Notes: a model not told the origin generated them from the letters alone. A DNA stretch of 64,000 nt from J084 sp964471405 (GCA_964471405.1 CAYYGH010000005.1:1-64000); one strand, 5' to 3'. Numbered from the stretch's first letter, positions 43,585 through 53,109 are shown. Numbers and translations: made by a program.

Positions 43585-43717
43585 CTCATCTCTTGTGAGC
43601 ATTTCTCCGCACCTTGCCTGTCATCCTCGTCTTGTGCCCTGCGTGCGTCCATGCCGCTGCCGCTCCATGGCTATTGACGATCCCGCCCCATCCCTGCAAG
43701 GCCCTCTGCAGACAAAG

Positions 43718-44695
43718 ATGAACAGGAGCAAGGGCGAAGAAACGCCCGGAAAAAAGCGCATGCGGCTTGCAAGACTGGCCATCGCCATTCTTCTTCCTCT
43801 GGCGGGCGTGGTGGCTCTGGCTCTTCACCAGGGCGACCATGCGCGCGCCAAGCGGCTGTTTGCCGAACGCGTCTTCTACCATCGCCACTTGCGCCCACCG
43901 GAAAATCCGGCCGAGCTTTTCGTCCTGCTCGGCTATCGGGCCAGCGCCGTGCCGGTTCCGCGCACCCGGGTGCCGCGCCGGTTTCTGGCTGCGCTCCCGA
44001 AGCGGATGGGGGATCTTGAAGACGTGCGGCTGAAGAAGGAGCTGTTCGTAACGGCCGTGCTGCCGCTCGTGCTGCGGGCGAACGAGCTGATTGCGGAGGA
44101 CCGCGCCACGGCCGAACGGCTGAAGACCAAAATCGAATCCGGCCGCGCGCTCAATCGCTACGAACGGCGCTGGCTGGCGGCGCAAGGCCGCCGCTTTGCG
44201 GTGCCGCCCGGGCTGGAGCCGGGGACACCGGCCTGGTTTGCGGCCCTTCTGCTGCGTCTTGATACGATTCCGCCCTCGCTGGCTCTTGCCCAGGCGGCGA
44301 TCGAAAGCGGCTGGGGCACGGCCCGCTTCGCGCGCGAGGGCAACGCCCTTTTCGGGCAGTGGACATGGAAGGACAGCGAGCGCGGCATTGTGCCCCTCAA
44401 GCGTCCCAAGGGCGCGCGATACCGCATTCGCGCCTTTGATTACCTGATCGATTCGGTGCGCGCCTACATGCTCAATCTCAACCGCAATCCGGCCTATCGC
44501 GAGTTCCGGTACCGGCGGGCCGCCCTCAGGCGGGACGGGATCCGGGATCATGCCGGACTCAAGCTGGCAGGCACGCTGATCCGCTATTCCACGCGCCGCG
44601 AGGCCTATGTGGCCGAATTGCGAACGGTGATCGTGACAAATCGCCTTGCGCGCTTCGACGGTGTGACCCTGGAGCCGGTCATGCCGGCAGGATGA
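43718..44695 (+). CDS. Glucosaminidase-domain membrane protein (Bax/FlgJ-like)
   Basis: A 325-aa protein. The N-terminal helix (about residues 15-35, MRLARLAIAILLPLAGVVAL) is a signal anchor. The C-terminal half is a mannosyl-glycoprotein endo-beta-N-acetylglucosaminidase-type (GH73) domain with SLALAQAAIESGWGTARFAREGN, in which the Glu of AIESGWG is the likely catalytic acid. It should cleave peptidoglycan glycan strands or bind them. The start is uncertain: ATG 43718 or ATG 43760; the longer frame to 43514 overlaps mipZ. It is divergent from mipZ, which hints at a role in cell-wall turnover. Confidence 0.85.
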   Translation: MNRSKGEETPGKKRMRLARLAIAILLPLAGVVALALHQGDHARAKRLFAERVFYHRHLRPPENPAELFVLLGYRASAVPVPRTRVPRRFLAALPKRMGDLEDVRLKKELFVTAVLPLVLRANELIAEDRATAERLKTKIESGRALNRYERRWLAAQGRRFAVPPGLEPGTPAWFAALLLRLDTIPPSLALAQAAIESGWGTARFAREGNALFGQWTWKDSERGIVPLKRPKGARYRIRAFDYLIDSVRAYMLNLNRNPAYREFRYRRAALRRDGIRDHAGLKLAGTLIRYSTRREAYVAELRTVIVTNRLARFDGVTLEPVMPAG

Positions 44696-44785
44696 CAAAA
44701 CGGGGGCATTGATTGCGCTTCTTCATGGCCACAGGATGACCGCAAGCATGATATCGGCCGTCACATGAGGGAAGGATCACAGGAC

Positions 44786-45943
44786 ATGAACACCGCTACG
44801 GACCGGCTCCCCTGCCAGCGGGCTCTCTTCGACTTGCCGCGTGAACTCGTCTATCTGAACGCCGCCTACATGACGCCCTGGCCCAAGGATTTCGTTGCCA
44901 TTGCGGAGGCCGCCGCACGCCAGCGGCTGCGGCCGTTCACGATCGCGGCCGAAGACTTTTTCGCTCCCTCCGAAGAGGTGCGTGCCCTGGCCGCCCGGCT
45001 GTTCGACGCCCCGGCGGAAGCGATCGCCATTCAGCCGGCCGTCTCCTATGCGGTCGCGACCGCTGCGCGGATCCTGCCGGTTGCACGGGGCCAGACCATC
45101 ATCACCCTAGCCGAGGAGTTTCCCTCCAACTACTATGGCTGGGCCAGGCGGGCCCGGGAGGTAGGCGCCCGCTTGCGCGTTCTCGATGGACCGGCGGATA
45201 CCGACTGGACGGCCCGCGTCCTGGAAGCGATCGAGGAGGAAGGGGAACGGCTGGCGATCGCAGCCCTGCCCAATGTCCACTGGGCAAGCGGCATCCGGCT
45301 CGATCTGGCCCGCATCCGGACCGCGCTGGACGAGGTTGGCGCAGCGCTGTTCGTGGATGTCTCACAAAGCCTGGGGGCGCTGCCGTTTTCCGTCCGCACG
45401 ATCCGTCCCGACGTGGCAACCACCGTCGGTTACAAATGGCTGTTCGGCCCCTATGCCCTGGGTTTCACCTATGTCGCCGAGCGCTGGTGGGACAGCCCGC
45501 CGCTTGAGGACAACTGGATCGTTCGTCTGGGGGCGGAGGATTTCCGCCGCCTTGTGGATTATGAGGACCGCTACATGCCCGGTGCCCGGCGCTTTGACAT
45601 GGGAGAACGCAGCCAGTTCCTCGCCATGCCGCTTGCCAGAGCCGCCCTCAAGCTTGTTCTGGACTGGCAGCCGGAGCGGATTGCCCGCACGCTGGAAGCC
45701 CTCTCCGCGCGGATCATTGCCATATTCTCGGAAGCCGGCTTCAAGGCGCCCGATCCGGCATTGAGAGCGCCGCATCTGTTCGGGCTCAGACACGAAAGCC
45801 GGGATGTCGTGTCCGTCCATGCCACCCTGGCCAGACATCAGGTGCTGACCAGCGCGCGCGGCGAGCTGCTGCGGGTGGCCCCGCATCTGTGGGTCGATGA
45901 TGAGGATCTGGAGCGCCTTGCAGCCGTCGTCCAGCGCCTGTAG
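44786..45943 (+). CDS. Aminotransferase class V (cysteine desulfurase-like fold)
   Basis: A 385-aa fold-type I PLP enzyme. ATG 44786 follows GGAAGGA. It starts LFDLPRELVYLNAAYMTPWPK, a class V opening, and has the Schiff-base lysine in TTVGYKWLFGPYALGF and the aspartate in ALFVDVSQSLGALPF. Among class V enzymes the text recalls kynureninase/selenocysteine-lyase-like proteins, but no conserved Cys of a desulfurase is visible near the C-terminus. The substrate is unknown. Confidence 0.85.
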   Translation: MNTATDRLPCQRALFDLPRELVYLNAAYMTPWPKDFVAIAEAAARQRLRPFTIAAEDFFAPSEEVRALAARLFDAPAEAIAIQPAVSYAVATAARILPVARGQTIITLAEEFPSNYYGWARRAREVGARLRVLDGPADTDWTARVLEAIEEEGERLAIAALPNVHWASGIRLDLARIRTALDEVGAALFVDVSQSLGALPFSVRTIRPDVATTVGYKWLFGPYALGFTYVAERWWDSPPLEDNWIVRLGAEDFRRLVDYEDRYMPGARRFDMGERSQFLAMPLARAALKLVLDWQPERIARTLEALSARIIAIFSEAGFKAPDPALRAPHLFGLRHESRDVVSVHATLARHQVLTSARGELLRVAPHLWVDDEDLERLAAVVQRL

Positions 45944-45975
45944 TCGCCCGTTTCCCTCGAAGCCGGACAACAGAG

Positions 45976-46009
45976 GGCGGGGTGGTCCAACGGCTCGGAC
46001 CACCCCGCC
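45976..46009. terminator. Bidirectional terminator
   Basis: A perfect 13-bp stem (45976-45988 with 45997-46009) and an 8-base loop lie between the convergent aminotransferase and M16 peptidase genes. No long T run is present. Confidence 0.75.
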
Positions 46010-46029
46010 TGCGCCATGGCAGCCGGCGA

Positions 46030-48765
46030 CTACTCGCCAGCCGTATCTTCTGCAATCTCGGCAAAGCCGAGAGCCTTGAGTCCATCCAGGATCTTGGCCT
46101 TGTCGCCGACGACCACCCAGACCAGTCGATCGGGATGGACCAGTCGGTGCCCGGCCTGGGTGACCGCCTTCAGATCGAGACCTTCATAGAGGGCCTTGAG
46201 GTGTTCCTGGTAGTCGAGCGGGCGCCCGAAACGCGCATTCTGGAGCATGGCGCCCAGCACGGCTCCGGATGTTTCATAGCGGCCGGGCAGCGAGCGGGTG
46301 TTGTTCTTCACCACCCGGTCGAGCTCCTCGGCGGTCGGCGGCTTCGGCCCCAGGAAGTCGTTGAGATCCTGGACGATCTGCCTGATCGAATCGGCCGTCC
46401 TGTCCGTCTGCACCGGCGCATAGACCAGGAAGGGCCGCTGGCCGCGGGCATCCGGCATGAAGGTATAGGCGCCGTAGGACCAGCCCTTGTCCTCGCGCAG
46501 GTCCATGTTGATCCGCGCGGTGAACGCGCCGCCCAGGATCTCATTCGCAGCCTCGAGCGCGATGTTGTCGGGATCGCCGGTCGGCGGCGCCAGGTGCCCC
46601 GCCAGGATCAGCGACTGCGGCGAACCCGGCCGGTCGATCACGATGATGCGGTTGCCGGCCGGTCCCTCGACGGTGGCGATATTCTTCTTCGGCAACGGCT
46701 CATCGGGGGCCTTCCAGTCACCGAAGGTCTTCTCGAGCAGCGGCTTGATGGCTGCCATCGTCACGTCGCCGACCACGAAGATCGTCGCATTGTCGGGCCT
46801 GAGCCACTGCCGCTGGAAGGCTTCAAGATCCGCGCGCGTGATCCCGGACACCGACTCGATGGTCCCGGATCCGGTGAAGGGGATCCCGTAGGCGTGGCCC
46901 TTGCCGTAGAGGATGGGCGGCAGCTTGCGCAGCGCAATCCCGATCGGCTGGTTCTGCTCCTGGCGGATGCGGGCGATCGTGCGTGCCTTCTGGCGGGCCA
47001 GATCCTCCTCGCGGAACGCCGGATGGCGCACGACATCCGCGAAGAGTTCCAGCGACTCCTTGAGGTTGGTGGTGATCGCGTTGAGCCGCGCCTCGGAGGT
47101 ATCGAGATCCGAGCCGGTGGAGATCACGGCACCCAGCCGCTCGGCCTCGGCCGCGATCTCGGCACCGCTGCGCGAACGCGTGCCCTCGTCCAGCATGTCG
47201 AGAGTGAGGTTTGCGAGCCCCAGCTTGCCCAGCGAGTCGGCCGCATAGCCCGCGTCGAACTGGATTGCGACCTGCACGACCGGCACGGCATGGCGCTCGG
47301 CCAGGACGACGCGCATGCCGTTTGACAGCCGGTCCTCGACGATCGCCGGAAAGTCGAGGTCCGGCGTGTCCCCCACCTCTGGCAGGCCCTTCGTGCGGTC
47401 GATGCCCGCACCCGTTGCGGCAAGCTTGGGGAAGGGCTCCACGACAAGCCGCACCGAGCCGCGCTTCAGCCATTTGCGCGCGGTCTCATGAACCTGCGTG
47501 GGCGTGGCGCCGGCAACCCAGGCGAGCTCCTTCTTGAAGAAGCCGGGATCGCCCGCATAAAGCTCGCCCTGCGCCAGCGTCACGGCCTTGCCGGAAAATC
47601 CGCCCACCTTCTCAAGCGCCCGGATCTGGCTTGCGATATTGCGCACCTGGGCACGCTCCAGCTCGTCCTTGGAGACGGGCTTGGCCAGAAATTCCGCAAC
47701 AAGCTCATCGAGGCGCTTTTCCACCTTGGCGACATCGACGCCCGGCTTGACCTCCACCATCACCATGAACATGGACGACAATTCAAACGGCAGCACGCTG
47801 GCCGAAACATTCGTCGCCCACTGCTTGTCGTGCACGAGGTCCCGGTAGAGCCGGCTGGTCTTGCCCTGCCCCAGCACCATCGCCGCGACATCGAGGACCG
47901 TCGCATCCCGATCCGTGCGCGGCGCGACTGCCCAGACGCGGTAGATGCGCGCCTGGGGCACCCGGTCCTGCATCACGAGACGGATGTCGGAAGCATGATA
48001 AGGCACTTCCGCCTTTGCCTGGGTGATCGGCGGGCCCGGGGGGATGTCGCCGAAATACTTCTCGGCCAGCGCCTTCGCCTCATCCACCGTGATGTCGCCG
48101 GCCAGCACCAGCACGGCGTTGTTCGGGCCGTAGTACTGCTTGAACCAGTTGTGGACGTCTTCAAGACTTGCGGCGTTGAGGTCCTCCATCGAGCCGATGG
48201 TGGTGTGGTGGTAGGGGTGGCCTTCCGGATAGAGCGCCGTCTGAAGGGCTTCGAAGACGCGCCCGTAGGGCTGGTTTTCGCCCTGGCGCTTCTCATTCTG
48301 GACGACGCCGCGCTGATTGTCGAGCTTCTCCTGGGTCACCGCGCCGAGCAGATGGCCCATGCGGTCGGATTCGAGGAACAGCGCGAGCTCCAGCGCCGGC
48401 TTCGGCACCGTCTCGAAATAGTTCGTGCGGTCGAGCCAGGTGGTGCCGTTGATGTCGGTGACGCCGACCTTCTCGAGCGGCTTGAAGTATTCGTCGTCGT
48501 GGTGCTCCGAGCCGTTGAACATCAGATGCTCGAACAGATGCGCAAAGCCGGATTTTCCGGGCGGCTCGTCCTTGGAGCCGACATGATACCAGACGCTCAC
48601 CGCCACGATGGGCGCCTTGTGGTCCTCGTGGACGACGACCGTCAGGCCGTTGGCGAGCTTGAATTTGGTGTAGGGGATGTCGACCTCGGGCAATTTTGCC
48701 GCGAGCGCCGGCGCGACGATCCCGAGAAGGAGCGCAAGCGCGCCCCAGAAGGATAGACGTTTCAT
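46030..48765 (-). CDS. Secreted M16 family zinc metallopeptidase, two-domain
   Basis: A 911-aa exported protein. GGGGAGG precedes ATG 48765; the signal peptide covers residues 1-22. The inverted zinc motif HLFEH (His76, Glu79, His80) lies in the first M16 domain, with the distal glutamate further on (about 155). The second M16 half (from about residue 450) lacks HxxEH, as in two-domain pitrilysin-type peptidases. It should degrade short peptides in the periplasm. The frame is open upstream to 49119, but that part is not coding. Confidence 0.92.
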   Translation of the reverse strand: MKRLSFWGALALLLGIVAPALAAKLPEVDIPYTKFKLANGLTVVVHEDHKAPIVAVSVWYHVGSKDEPPGKSGFAHLFEHLMFNGSEHHDDEYFKPLEKVGVTDINGTTWLDRTNYFETVPKPALELALFLESDRMGHLLGAVTQEKLDNQRGVVQNEKRQGENQPYGRVFEALQTALYPEGHPYHHTTIGSMEDLNAASLEDVHNWFKQYYGPNNAVLVLAGDITVDEAKALAEKYFGDIPPGPPITQAKAEVPYHASDIRLVMQDRVPQARIYRVWAVAPRTDRDATVLDVAAMVLGQGKTSRLYRDLVHDKQWATNVSASVLPFELSSMFMVMVEVKPGVDVAKVEKRLDELVAEFLAKPVSKDELERAQVRNIASQIRALEKVGGFSGKAVTLAQGELYAGDPGFFKKELAWVAGATPTQVHETARKWLKRGSVRLVVEPFPKLAATGAGIDRTKGLPEVGDTPDLDFPAIVEDRLSNGMRVVLAERHAVPVVQVAIQFDAGYAADSLGKLGLANLTLDMLDEGTRSRSGAEIAAEAERLGAVISTGSDLDTSEARLNAITTNLKESLELFADVVRHPAFREEDLARQKARTIARIRQEQNQPIGIALRKLPPILYGKGHAYGIPFTGSGTIESVSGITRADLEAFQRQWLRPDNATIFVVGDVTMAAIKPLLEKTFGDWKAPDEPLPKKNIATVEGPAGNRIIVIDRPGSPQSLILAGHLAPPTGDPDNIALEAANEILGGAFTARINMDLREDKGWSYGAYTFMPDARGQRPFLVYAPVQTDRTADSIRQIVQDLNDFLGPKPPTAEELDRVVKNNTRSLPGRYETSGAVLGAMLQNARFGRPLDYQEHLKALYEGLDLKAVTQAGHRLVHPDRLVWVVVGDKAKILDGLKALGFAEIAEDTAGE

Positions 48766-48959
48766 GAAAGCCTCCCCGCTTCTTCCTGCTGTCGTGACGG
48801 GCGCACGGCCGGAGCGGGCGCAGGCCGCAGATGGGGCATGCTCCCTCCCCGACTCACCACCCGATGCGCGAGCATGGCACCGCAGCGCGCACGGAATCAA
48901 GAGCCGGTGCGCGCATTCTGAACCTTCGATGATGGAAGAAAGAGCCGGCCCGCCACAGC

Positions 48960-49112
48960 CTAGAGCAGGAACACGGCCATGGCCGCCAGCACGACCACGG
49001 AAATGCCGGTGAACCAGAAGGTTGCCTTCACGAAAGCGCGATAGGTGGCGAACTTGTCCTCGAACTGCATGGTGCCTGCATACTCCCGAACAGCTTGATG
49101 GTGGCTCTTCAT
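48960..49112 (-). CDS. Small membrane protein, aa3-type cytochrome oxidase subunit IV-like
   Basis: A 50-aa protein. A polar N-terminal half (residues 1-25, with EDKFATYRAFVKATFW) leads into one hydrophobic helix (about 29-50, TGISVVVLAAMAVFLL). This charge-then-helix layout, with the conserved F-V-K-x-T-x-W element, matches the short subunit IV of alphaproteobacterial aa3 oxidase. No other oxidase genes are near. An internal ATG at residue 16 is possible, and no strong ribosome site decides. It lies between the M16 peptidase and hemW. Confidence 0.6.
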   Translation of the reverse strand: MKSHHQAVREYAGTMQFEDKFATYRAFVKATFWFTGISVVVLAAMAVFLL

Positions 49113-49217
49113 GCCGCACAGGGCCGGACCGGCCGCTGACGAGTGCGCTGCCTAGCCCAGCGGGCTGTTGCGATCAAGTCATGGATTTCACGACTTTCTT
49201 CCCTCGCCGCCGACCAC

Positions 49218-50453
49218 CTAGCGCAGAATTTCCAGCAGCAGACGATCCAGCAGCACCCAGCCCGCCTCTTGCACGCGCAGCCACCCATCGCGATGTGCAA
49301 GCAGACCTTCCGCAACGAGCAGATCGCAGCGCTTTTCATCCAGAATGTCCGCGACCGTCAGACCGAAACGCGCCGCCACGGCATCCGGCCGGACACCTTC
49401 TTCCAACCGCAATCCCATCAGCATCGCCTCGCGCGCCGCCTGATGGGGGGTGAGCGGCTCGCACTGGGCAAGAGCCAATCCGTCTCCTGCCATCGTTGCC
49501 TTCAACCAGCGGGCCGGGGAGCGGACCGCCGTCGTGGCCAGCATCCCGCCTTTCTCCCGCAGCGGCAGCCGCCCATGCGCGCCCGGGCCGATCCCAAGAT
49601 AGGGCTGATAGCGCCAGTAGCCGAGATTATGCCGACATTCCGCCCCGCAGCGGGCATGGTTGGAGACCTCATAGGGCGGCAGACCGGCCGCTTTCAGCCG
49701 GGCACGGGTCGCCGTGAACAGCCGGCCCATCACTTCCGCATCCGGCAGCCTGAGCTGCCCGCGCTGGGCGTGTGACCAGAAGCGTGTGCCCGGCTCGATC
49801 GTGAGCTGATAGCAGGAGAGATGATCGGTCCCCAGCCCGATGGCTTCCTCCAGCTCCTCCTCCCAGGCGCTGACGCTCTGGCCGGGGCGGGCATAGATGA
49901 GATCCATGTTGACCCGGTCGAACAGGCCCCGGGCGACGGCAAGCGCATCAAGTGCCTGGGCGCGGTCGTGCGGCCGCCCCAGAAAGCGCAGCGCCGCATC
50001 ATCAAGGGACTGGATGCCGAGCGAGATCCTGTTGATGCCGGCCTTCCGGTAGGCCTCGAAATGCCGGGCCTCAACACTTGTCGGATTGGCCTCCAGCGTG
50101 ATTTCCACATCCGGCCCGACGGGCGGGAAGGCCCCAAAGAGCACATTCAGAATCTCCGACACGAGCGCCGGCGGCATCAGGCTGGGCGTGCCACCACCGA
50201 AAAAGACGCTCCTCACCCGGGCCTCCGGCAACAGCTCCCGCCAGGCGGTGATCGCCCGGGCATAGGCCCGCGCCCATTCCGCCGGTGTGCCGATCCGCAC
50301 TACGTGGCTGTTGAAATCACAATAGGGGCATTTCGTCACGCAGAAGGGCCAGTGGACATAGACGCCAAGAACGGGCGCGGGATCGGGAACCGCTCCTTCA
50401 GACGGCGTCCCGCTTGCCGGAGACAGCGGTGCGGTCCGATATGCAGGCATCAT
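49218..50453 (-). CDS. hemW: Radical SAM heme chaperone HemW
   Basis: A 411-aa protein of the HemN/HemW family, once called coproporphyrinogen oxidase-like. The radical SAM motif is CVTKCPYCDFNSH, followed by FFGGGTPSLM and a GIQSL segment; the C-terminal HemN domain continues to LLLEILR. Related proteins insert heme into respiratory enzymes rather than oxidise coproporphyrinogen. The start ATG overlaps the rdgB stop as ATGA, so translation is probably coupled. Confidence 0.92.
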   Translation of the reverse strand: MMPAYRTAPLSPASGTPSEGAVPDPAPVLGVYVHWPFCVTKCPYCDFNSHVVRIGTPAEWARAYARAITAWRELLPEARVRSVFFGGGTPSLMPPALVSEILNVLFGAFPPVGPDVEITLEANPTSVEARHFEAYRKAGINRISLGIQSLDDAALRFLGRPHDRAQALDALAVARGLFDRVNMDLIYARPGQSVSAWEEELEEAIGLGTDHLSCYQLTIEPGTRFWSHAQRGQLRLPDAEVMGRLFTATRARLKAAGLPPYEVSNHARCGAECRHNLGYWRYQPYLGIGPGAHGRLPLREKGGMLATTAVRSPARWLKATMAGDGLALAQCEPLTPHQAAREAMLMGLRLEEGVRPDAVAARFGLTVADILDEKRCDLLVAEGLLAHRDGWLRVQEAGWVLLDRLLLEILR

Positions 50454-51094
50454 CTGCTGCCGAACAGGGCTGCAACCATCCTGGCAAAGGCATCCGCACG
50501 ATGGCTGATGGCATGCTTGGCAGCCGGCTCCATCTCGCCAAAGGTCAGATCATGTCCCTCCGGCACAAAGATCGGATCGTAGCCGAACCCCTTGTTCCCG
50601 CGCGGCGGCCAGACGATCTGTCCATCCACACGCCCTTCGAACAGATGGCAGTCGCCTTCCGGAAGCGCCAGAGCCAGAACACAGATGAAGGCGGCGCGCC
50701 GGTCCGGATCCGCGGTTTCCGAGAGTGCTTTCCAGACGCGCTCCATCGCCTTGTCGAAATCCCGCTCCGGCCCGGCCCAACGGGCGGAATGAATGCCCGG
50801 CGCTCCATTCAGAGCCCGGACCGCCAATCCGGAATCATCGGAAAGAGCCGGCCTGCCACTGGCCCGGGCAGCCGCCTCGGCCTTGATGCGGGCGTTTTCC
50901 GCAAAGGTCCGGCCCGTTTCCTCCGGTTCCTCAAGCCCCAGCTCACCAGCAGAGACGACCGCGATACCGAACGGTGCAAGCAGATCCGCAATCTCGCGGA
51001 CCTTGCCGGGATTGTGGCTGGCGATCACCAGCCCCTCGCGCCTGAGCCGCTCGGCAAGCGCGGCGAGCGGCGGCTTTTCCCCAGGATGCGCCAT
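50450..51094 (-). CDS. rdgB: XTP/dITP diphosphatase (non-canonical purine NTPase)
   Basis: A 214-aa member of the HAM1 family, which removes dITP and XTP from the nucleotide pool. It has the N-terminal LVIASHNPGKVREI and the signature GRPALSDDSGLAV, then GFGYDPIFVP. ATG 51094 is seven bases before the rph stop region; a GTG one codon earlier is possible. It is read with rph upstream and hemW downstream in one minus-strand operon. Confidence 0.94.
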   Translation of the reverse strand: MAHPGEKPPLAALAERLRREGLVIASHNPGKVREIADLLAPFGIAVVSAGELGLEEPEETGRTFAENARIKAEAAARASGRPALSDDSGLAVRALNGAPGIHSARWAGPERDFDKAMERVWKALSETADPDRRAAFICVLALALPEGDCHLFEGRVDGQIVWPPRGNKGFGYDPIFVPEGHDLTFGEMEPAAKHAISHRADAFARMVAALFGSR

Positions 51095-51100
51095 CACCCG

Positions 51101-51817
51101 TCAAATTCCCAGCGCCTGCCTTTGGGCCGTGGTGATCTCGTCACAGCCGATGCGCGCCAGCCGCAGGAGGCGCAGCAGGCCTTCCTCGTCAAAAGGCTCC
51201 TGCTCGGCGGTCGCCTGAACCTCAACGATGCGCCCCGATCCGGTCAGCACGAAATTGGCATCCGTCTCGGCGATGCTGTCCTCGGCGTAGTCGAGATCGA
51301 GCACCGGCTCGCCGCCGACGATGCCGCAGGAGACGGCCGCAACCGTCTCCCGCACCGGCACCGTTTCGATGAGCCCGGCATCCTTCATGAAGCGCAGCGC
51401 CTCGTAGAGCGCAACGAAACCGCCCGAGATGGCAGCCGTGCGGGTGCCGCCATCGGCCTGCAGGACGTCGCAGTCTATGCGGATCTGACGCTCACCGAGC
51501 TTTTCCAGATCCACCACCGCTCTCAACGCCCGGCCGATGAGCCTCTGAATCTCCTGGGTGCGACCGGACTGGCGACCACGGGCCGCCTCGCGATCGGTGC
51601 GTTCATGGGTTGCGCGCGGCAGCATGCCGTATTCAGCGGTGATCCACCCCTTTCCCGTGCCCTGCAGCCAGCCGGGTGCACGCTGTTCAAGCGTGGCGGT
51701 GCACAGGACATGGGTATCGCCGAACTTGACGAGACAGGAGCCCTCGGCATGCTTGGCAAAACCGGGCACGAATTCGACGGGGCGCATTTCGTCCGGGGCG
51801 CGTCCTGATGGCCGCAT
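51101..51817 (-). CDS. rph: Ribonuclease PH
   Basis: A 238-aa phosphorolytic 3'-to-5' exonuclease that trims tRNA 3' ends. It has GDTHVLCTATLEQRAPGWL, GWITAEYGMLPRATHERTDREAARG and IDCDVLQADGGTRTAAI, all standard for RNase PH. It is first in rph-rdgB-hemW and divergent from hrcA, with a 203-bp gap that holds the heat-shock promoter candidate. Confidence 0.95.
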   Translation of the reverse strand: MRPSGRAPDEMRPVEFVPGFAKHAEGSCLVKFGDTHVLCTATLEQRAPGWLQGTGKGWITAEYGMLPRATHERTDREAARGRQSGRTQEIQRLIGRALRAVVDLEKLGERQIRIDCDVLQADGGTRTAAISGGFVALYEALRFMKDAGLIETVPVRETVAAVSCGIVGGEPVLDLDYAEDSIAETDANFVLTGSGRIVEVQATAEQEPFDEEGLLRLLRLARIGCDEITTAQRQALGI

Positions 51818-51918
51818 TATGTCTTCTCCCAGGATTCCACGAGTTGCGTGGCCGTCCTCCTAGCCCGCGACCGGCCGGAAAACAAGAGGATCGGGCCGAC
51901 CGCTCCGCCGCCCACCGA

Positions 51919-51949
51919 TTGACGCTTCGCCCCCTGCCCCCTACATGGG
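51919..51949 (+). promoter_or_regulatory. Candidate heat-shock (sigma32) promoter of hrcA-grpE
   Basis: TTGACG (51919-51924) is followed, with 18 bp between TTG and the -10 element, by CCTACATGGG (51940-51949). This matches the alphaproteobacterial RpoH form CYTATNTNNG at all but one fixed base. A sigma70 reading of TTGACG with TACATG is also possible. No CIRCE repeat is seen in this region. Confidence 0.45.
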
Positions 51950-52020
51950 GCACGGCCGCACAAGACTGGAAGATGTGAGCCACCATCCATCGATCACGAT
52001 CGCAGATGAGGAGCCGCCCG

Positions 52021-53058
52021 ATGACGATCGAGGATCTGAGCGAGCGGGCCCGGCTGATCTTCAAGCATATCGTGGAGGGCTATCTCGAGCATGGAGAGCC
52101 GGTCGGCTCGCGCACAATCTCGCGCAAGCCCGATGTCGAGCTGTCTCCTGCCTCCATTCGCAATGTGATGGCCGACCTGGAAGAGCTGGGCCTCATCTAC
52201 TCGCCGCACACTTCCGCCGGCCGGCTGCCCACCGAACTCGGCCTCAGACTGTTCGTGGACGGACTGATGGAGGTGCGCGAGCTGAGCGAGGAAGAGCGAC
52301 GCAAGATCGAGGAACAATGCGCAGCCTCGGGCCGCCCGCGCGAAGAGGTGCTGGAGGAGGCAAGCCGGGTTGTCGCCGGTCTCGCCCGCTGTGCGGGGCT
52401 GGTGACGGCTCCCAAGATTGATGCGGCGATCCGCCATGTCGAATTCGTGCCGCTGACCGGCAATCGGGCGCTCGCCGTGCTTGTTGAGGAACATGGGCAG
52501 GTGGAGAACCGCATCATCGAGCTGCCGGCCGGCCTGCCGGCTGGTGCGCTGGTCCAGGCTGCCAACTACCTCAATGCCCGTTTCCAGGGCCGCACCATCA
52601 AGGAGGCGGTCGAGACCGTTCAGCGCGAAATCGAGGACGTGCGTCGTGAACTCGATGCCTGCGCGGCCCGTGTCGTCGAGCAGGGGCTTGCGGTCTGGTC
52701 GGGGGAAGAAGATGAGCTTCCGCTGCTGATCGTCCATGGCCACCAGCACCTGCTGGAGGATGTCAAGGCGCTGGAGGACCTTGAGCGCGTGCGGCGCCTG
52801 CTGGAGGATCTCGAAGCCAAGCGCGATCTTGTCAAACTGCTCGAATCCGCCGAGGCCGGGGAAGGGGTCAAGATCTATATCGGCGCGCAGCACGAATTGT
52901 TCTCGCTGTCCGGCTCGTCCCTCGTCGTTGCCCCTTATCGGGACACGGAACATCGTGTCGTCGGTGTCGTTGGCGTCATTGGACCGATGCGGATCAATTA
53001 CGCCCGGATCGTGCCCGTTGTGGATTACACGGCCCAGGTGATGAGCCGCATCGTCTAG
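52021..53058 (+). CDS. hrcA: Heat-inducible transcriptional repressor HrcA
   Basis: A 345-aa repressor. I chose ATG 52021 with GAGGAG about eight bases upstream; ATG 52006 is in frame. The N-terminal winged helix has GSRTISRKPDVELSPASIRNVMADLEELGLIYSPHTSAGRLPT, the HrcA signature; GEGVKIYIGAQHE and DTEHRVVGVVGVIGP close the domain. HrcA binds the CIRCE element, usually at groESL; none is visible in this window. grpE follows 51 bases downstream. Confidence 0.95.
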   Translation: MTIEDLSERARLIFKHIVEGYLEHGEPVGSRTISRKPDVELSPASIRNVMADLEELGLIYSPHTSAGRLPTELGLRLFVDGLMEVRELSEEERRKIEEQCAASGRPREEVLEEASRVVAGLARCAGLVTAPKIDAAIRHVEFVPLTGNRALAVLVEEHGQVENRIIELPAGLPAGALVQAANYLNARFQGRTIKEAVETVQREIEDVRRELDACAARVVEQGLAVWSGEEDELPLLIVHGHQHLLEDVKALEDLERVRRLLEDLEAKRDLVKLLESAEAGEGVKIYIGAQHELFSLSGSSLVVAPYRDTEHRVVGVVGVIGPMRINYARIVPVVDYTAQVMSRIV

Positions 53059-53109
53059 TCCAGGCGACTGAAAGGAAGGTTTCGGTCAACAGGAAGCGGA
53101 AAGGCAGGC

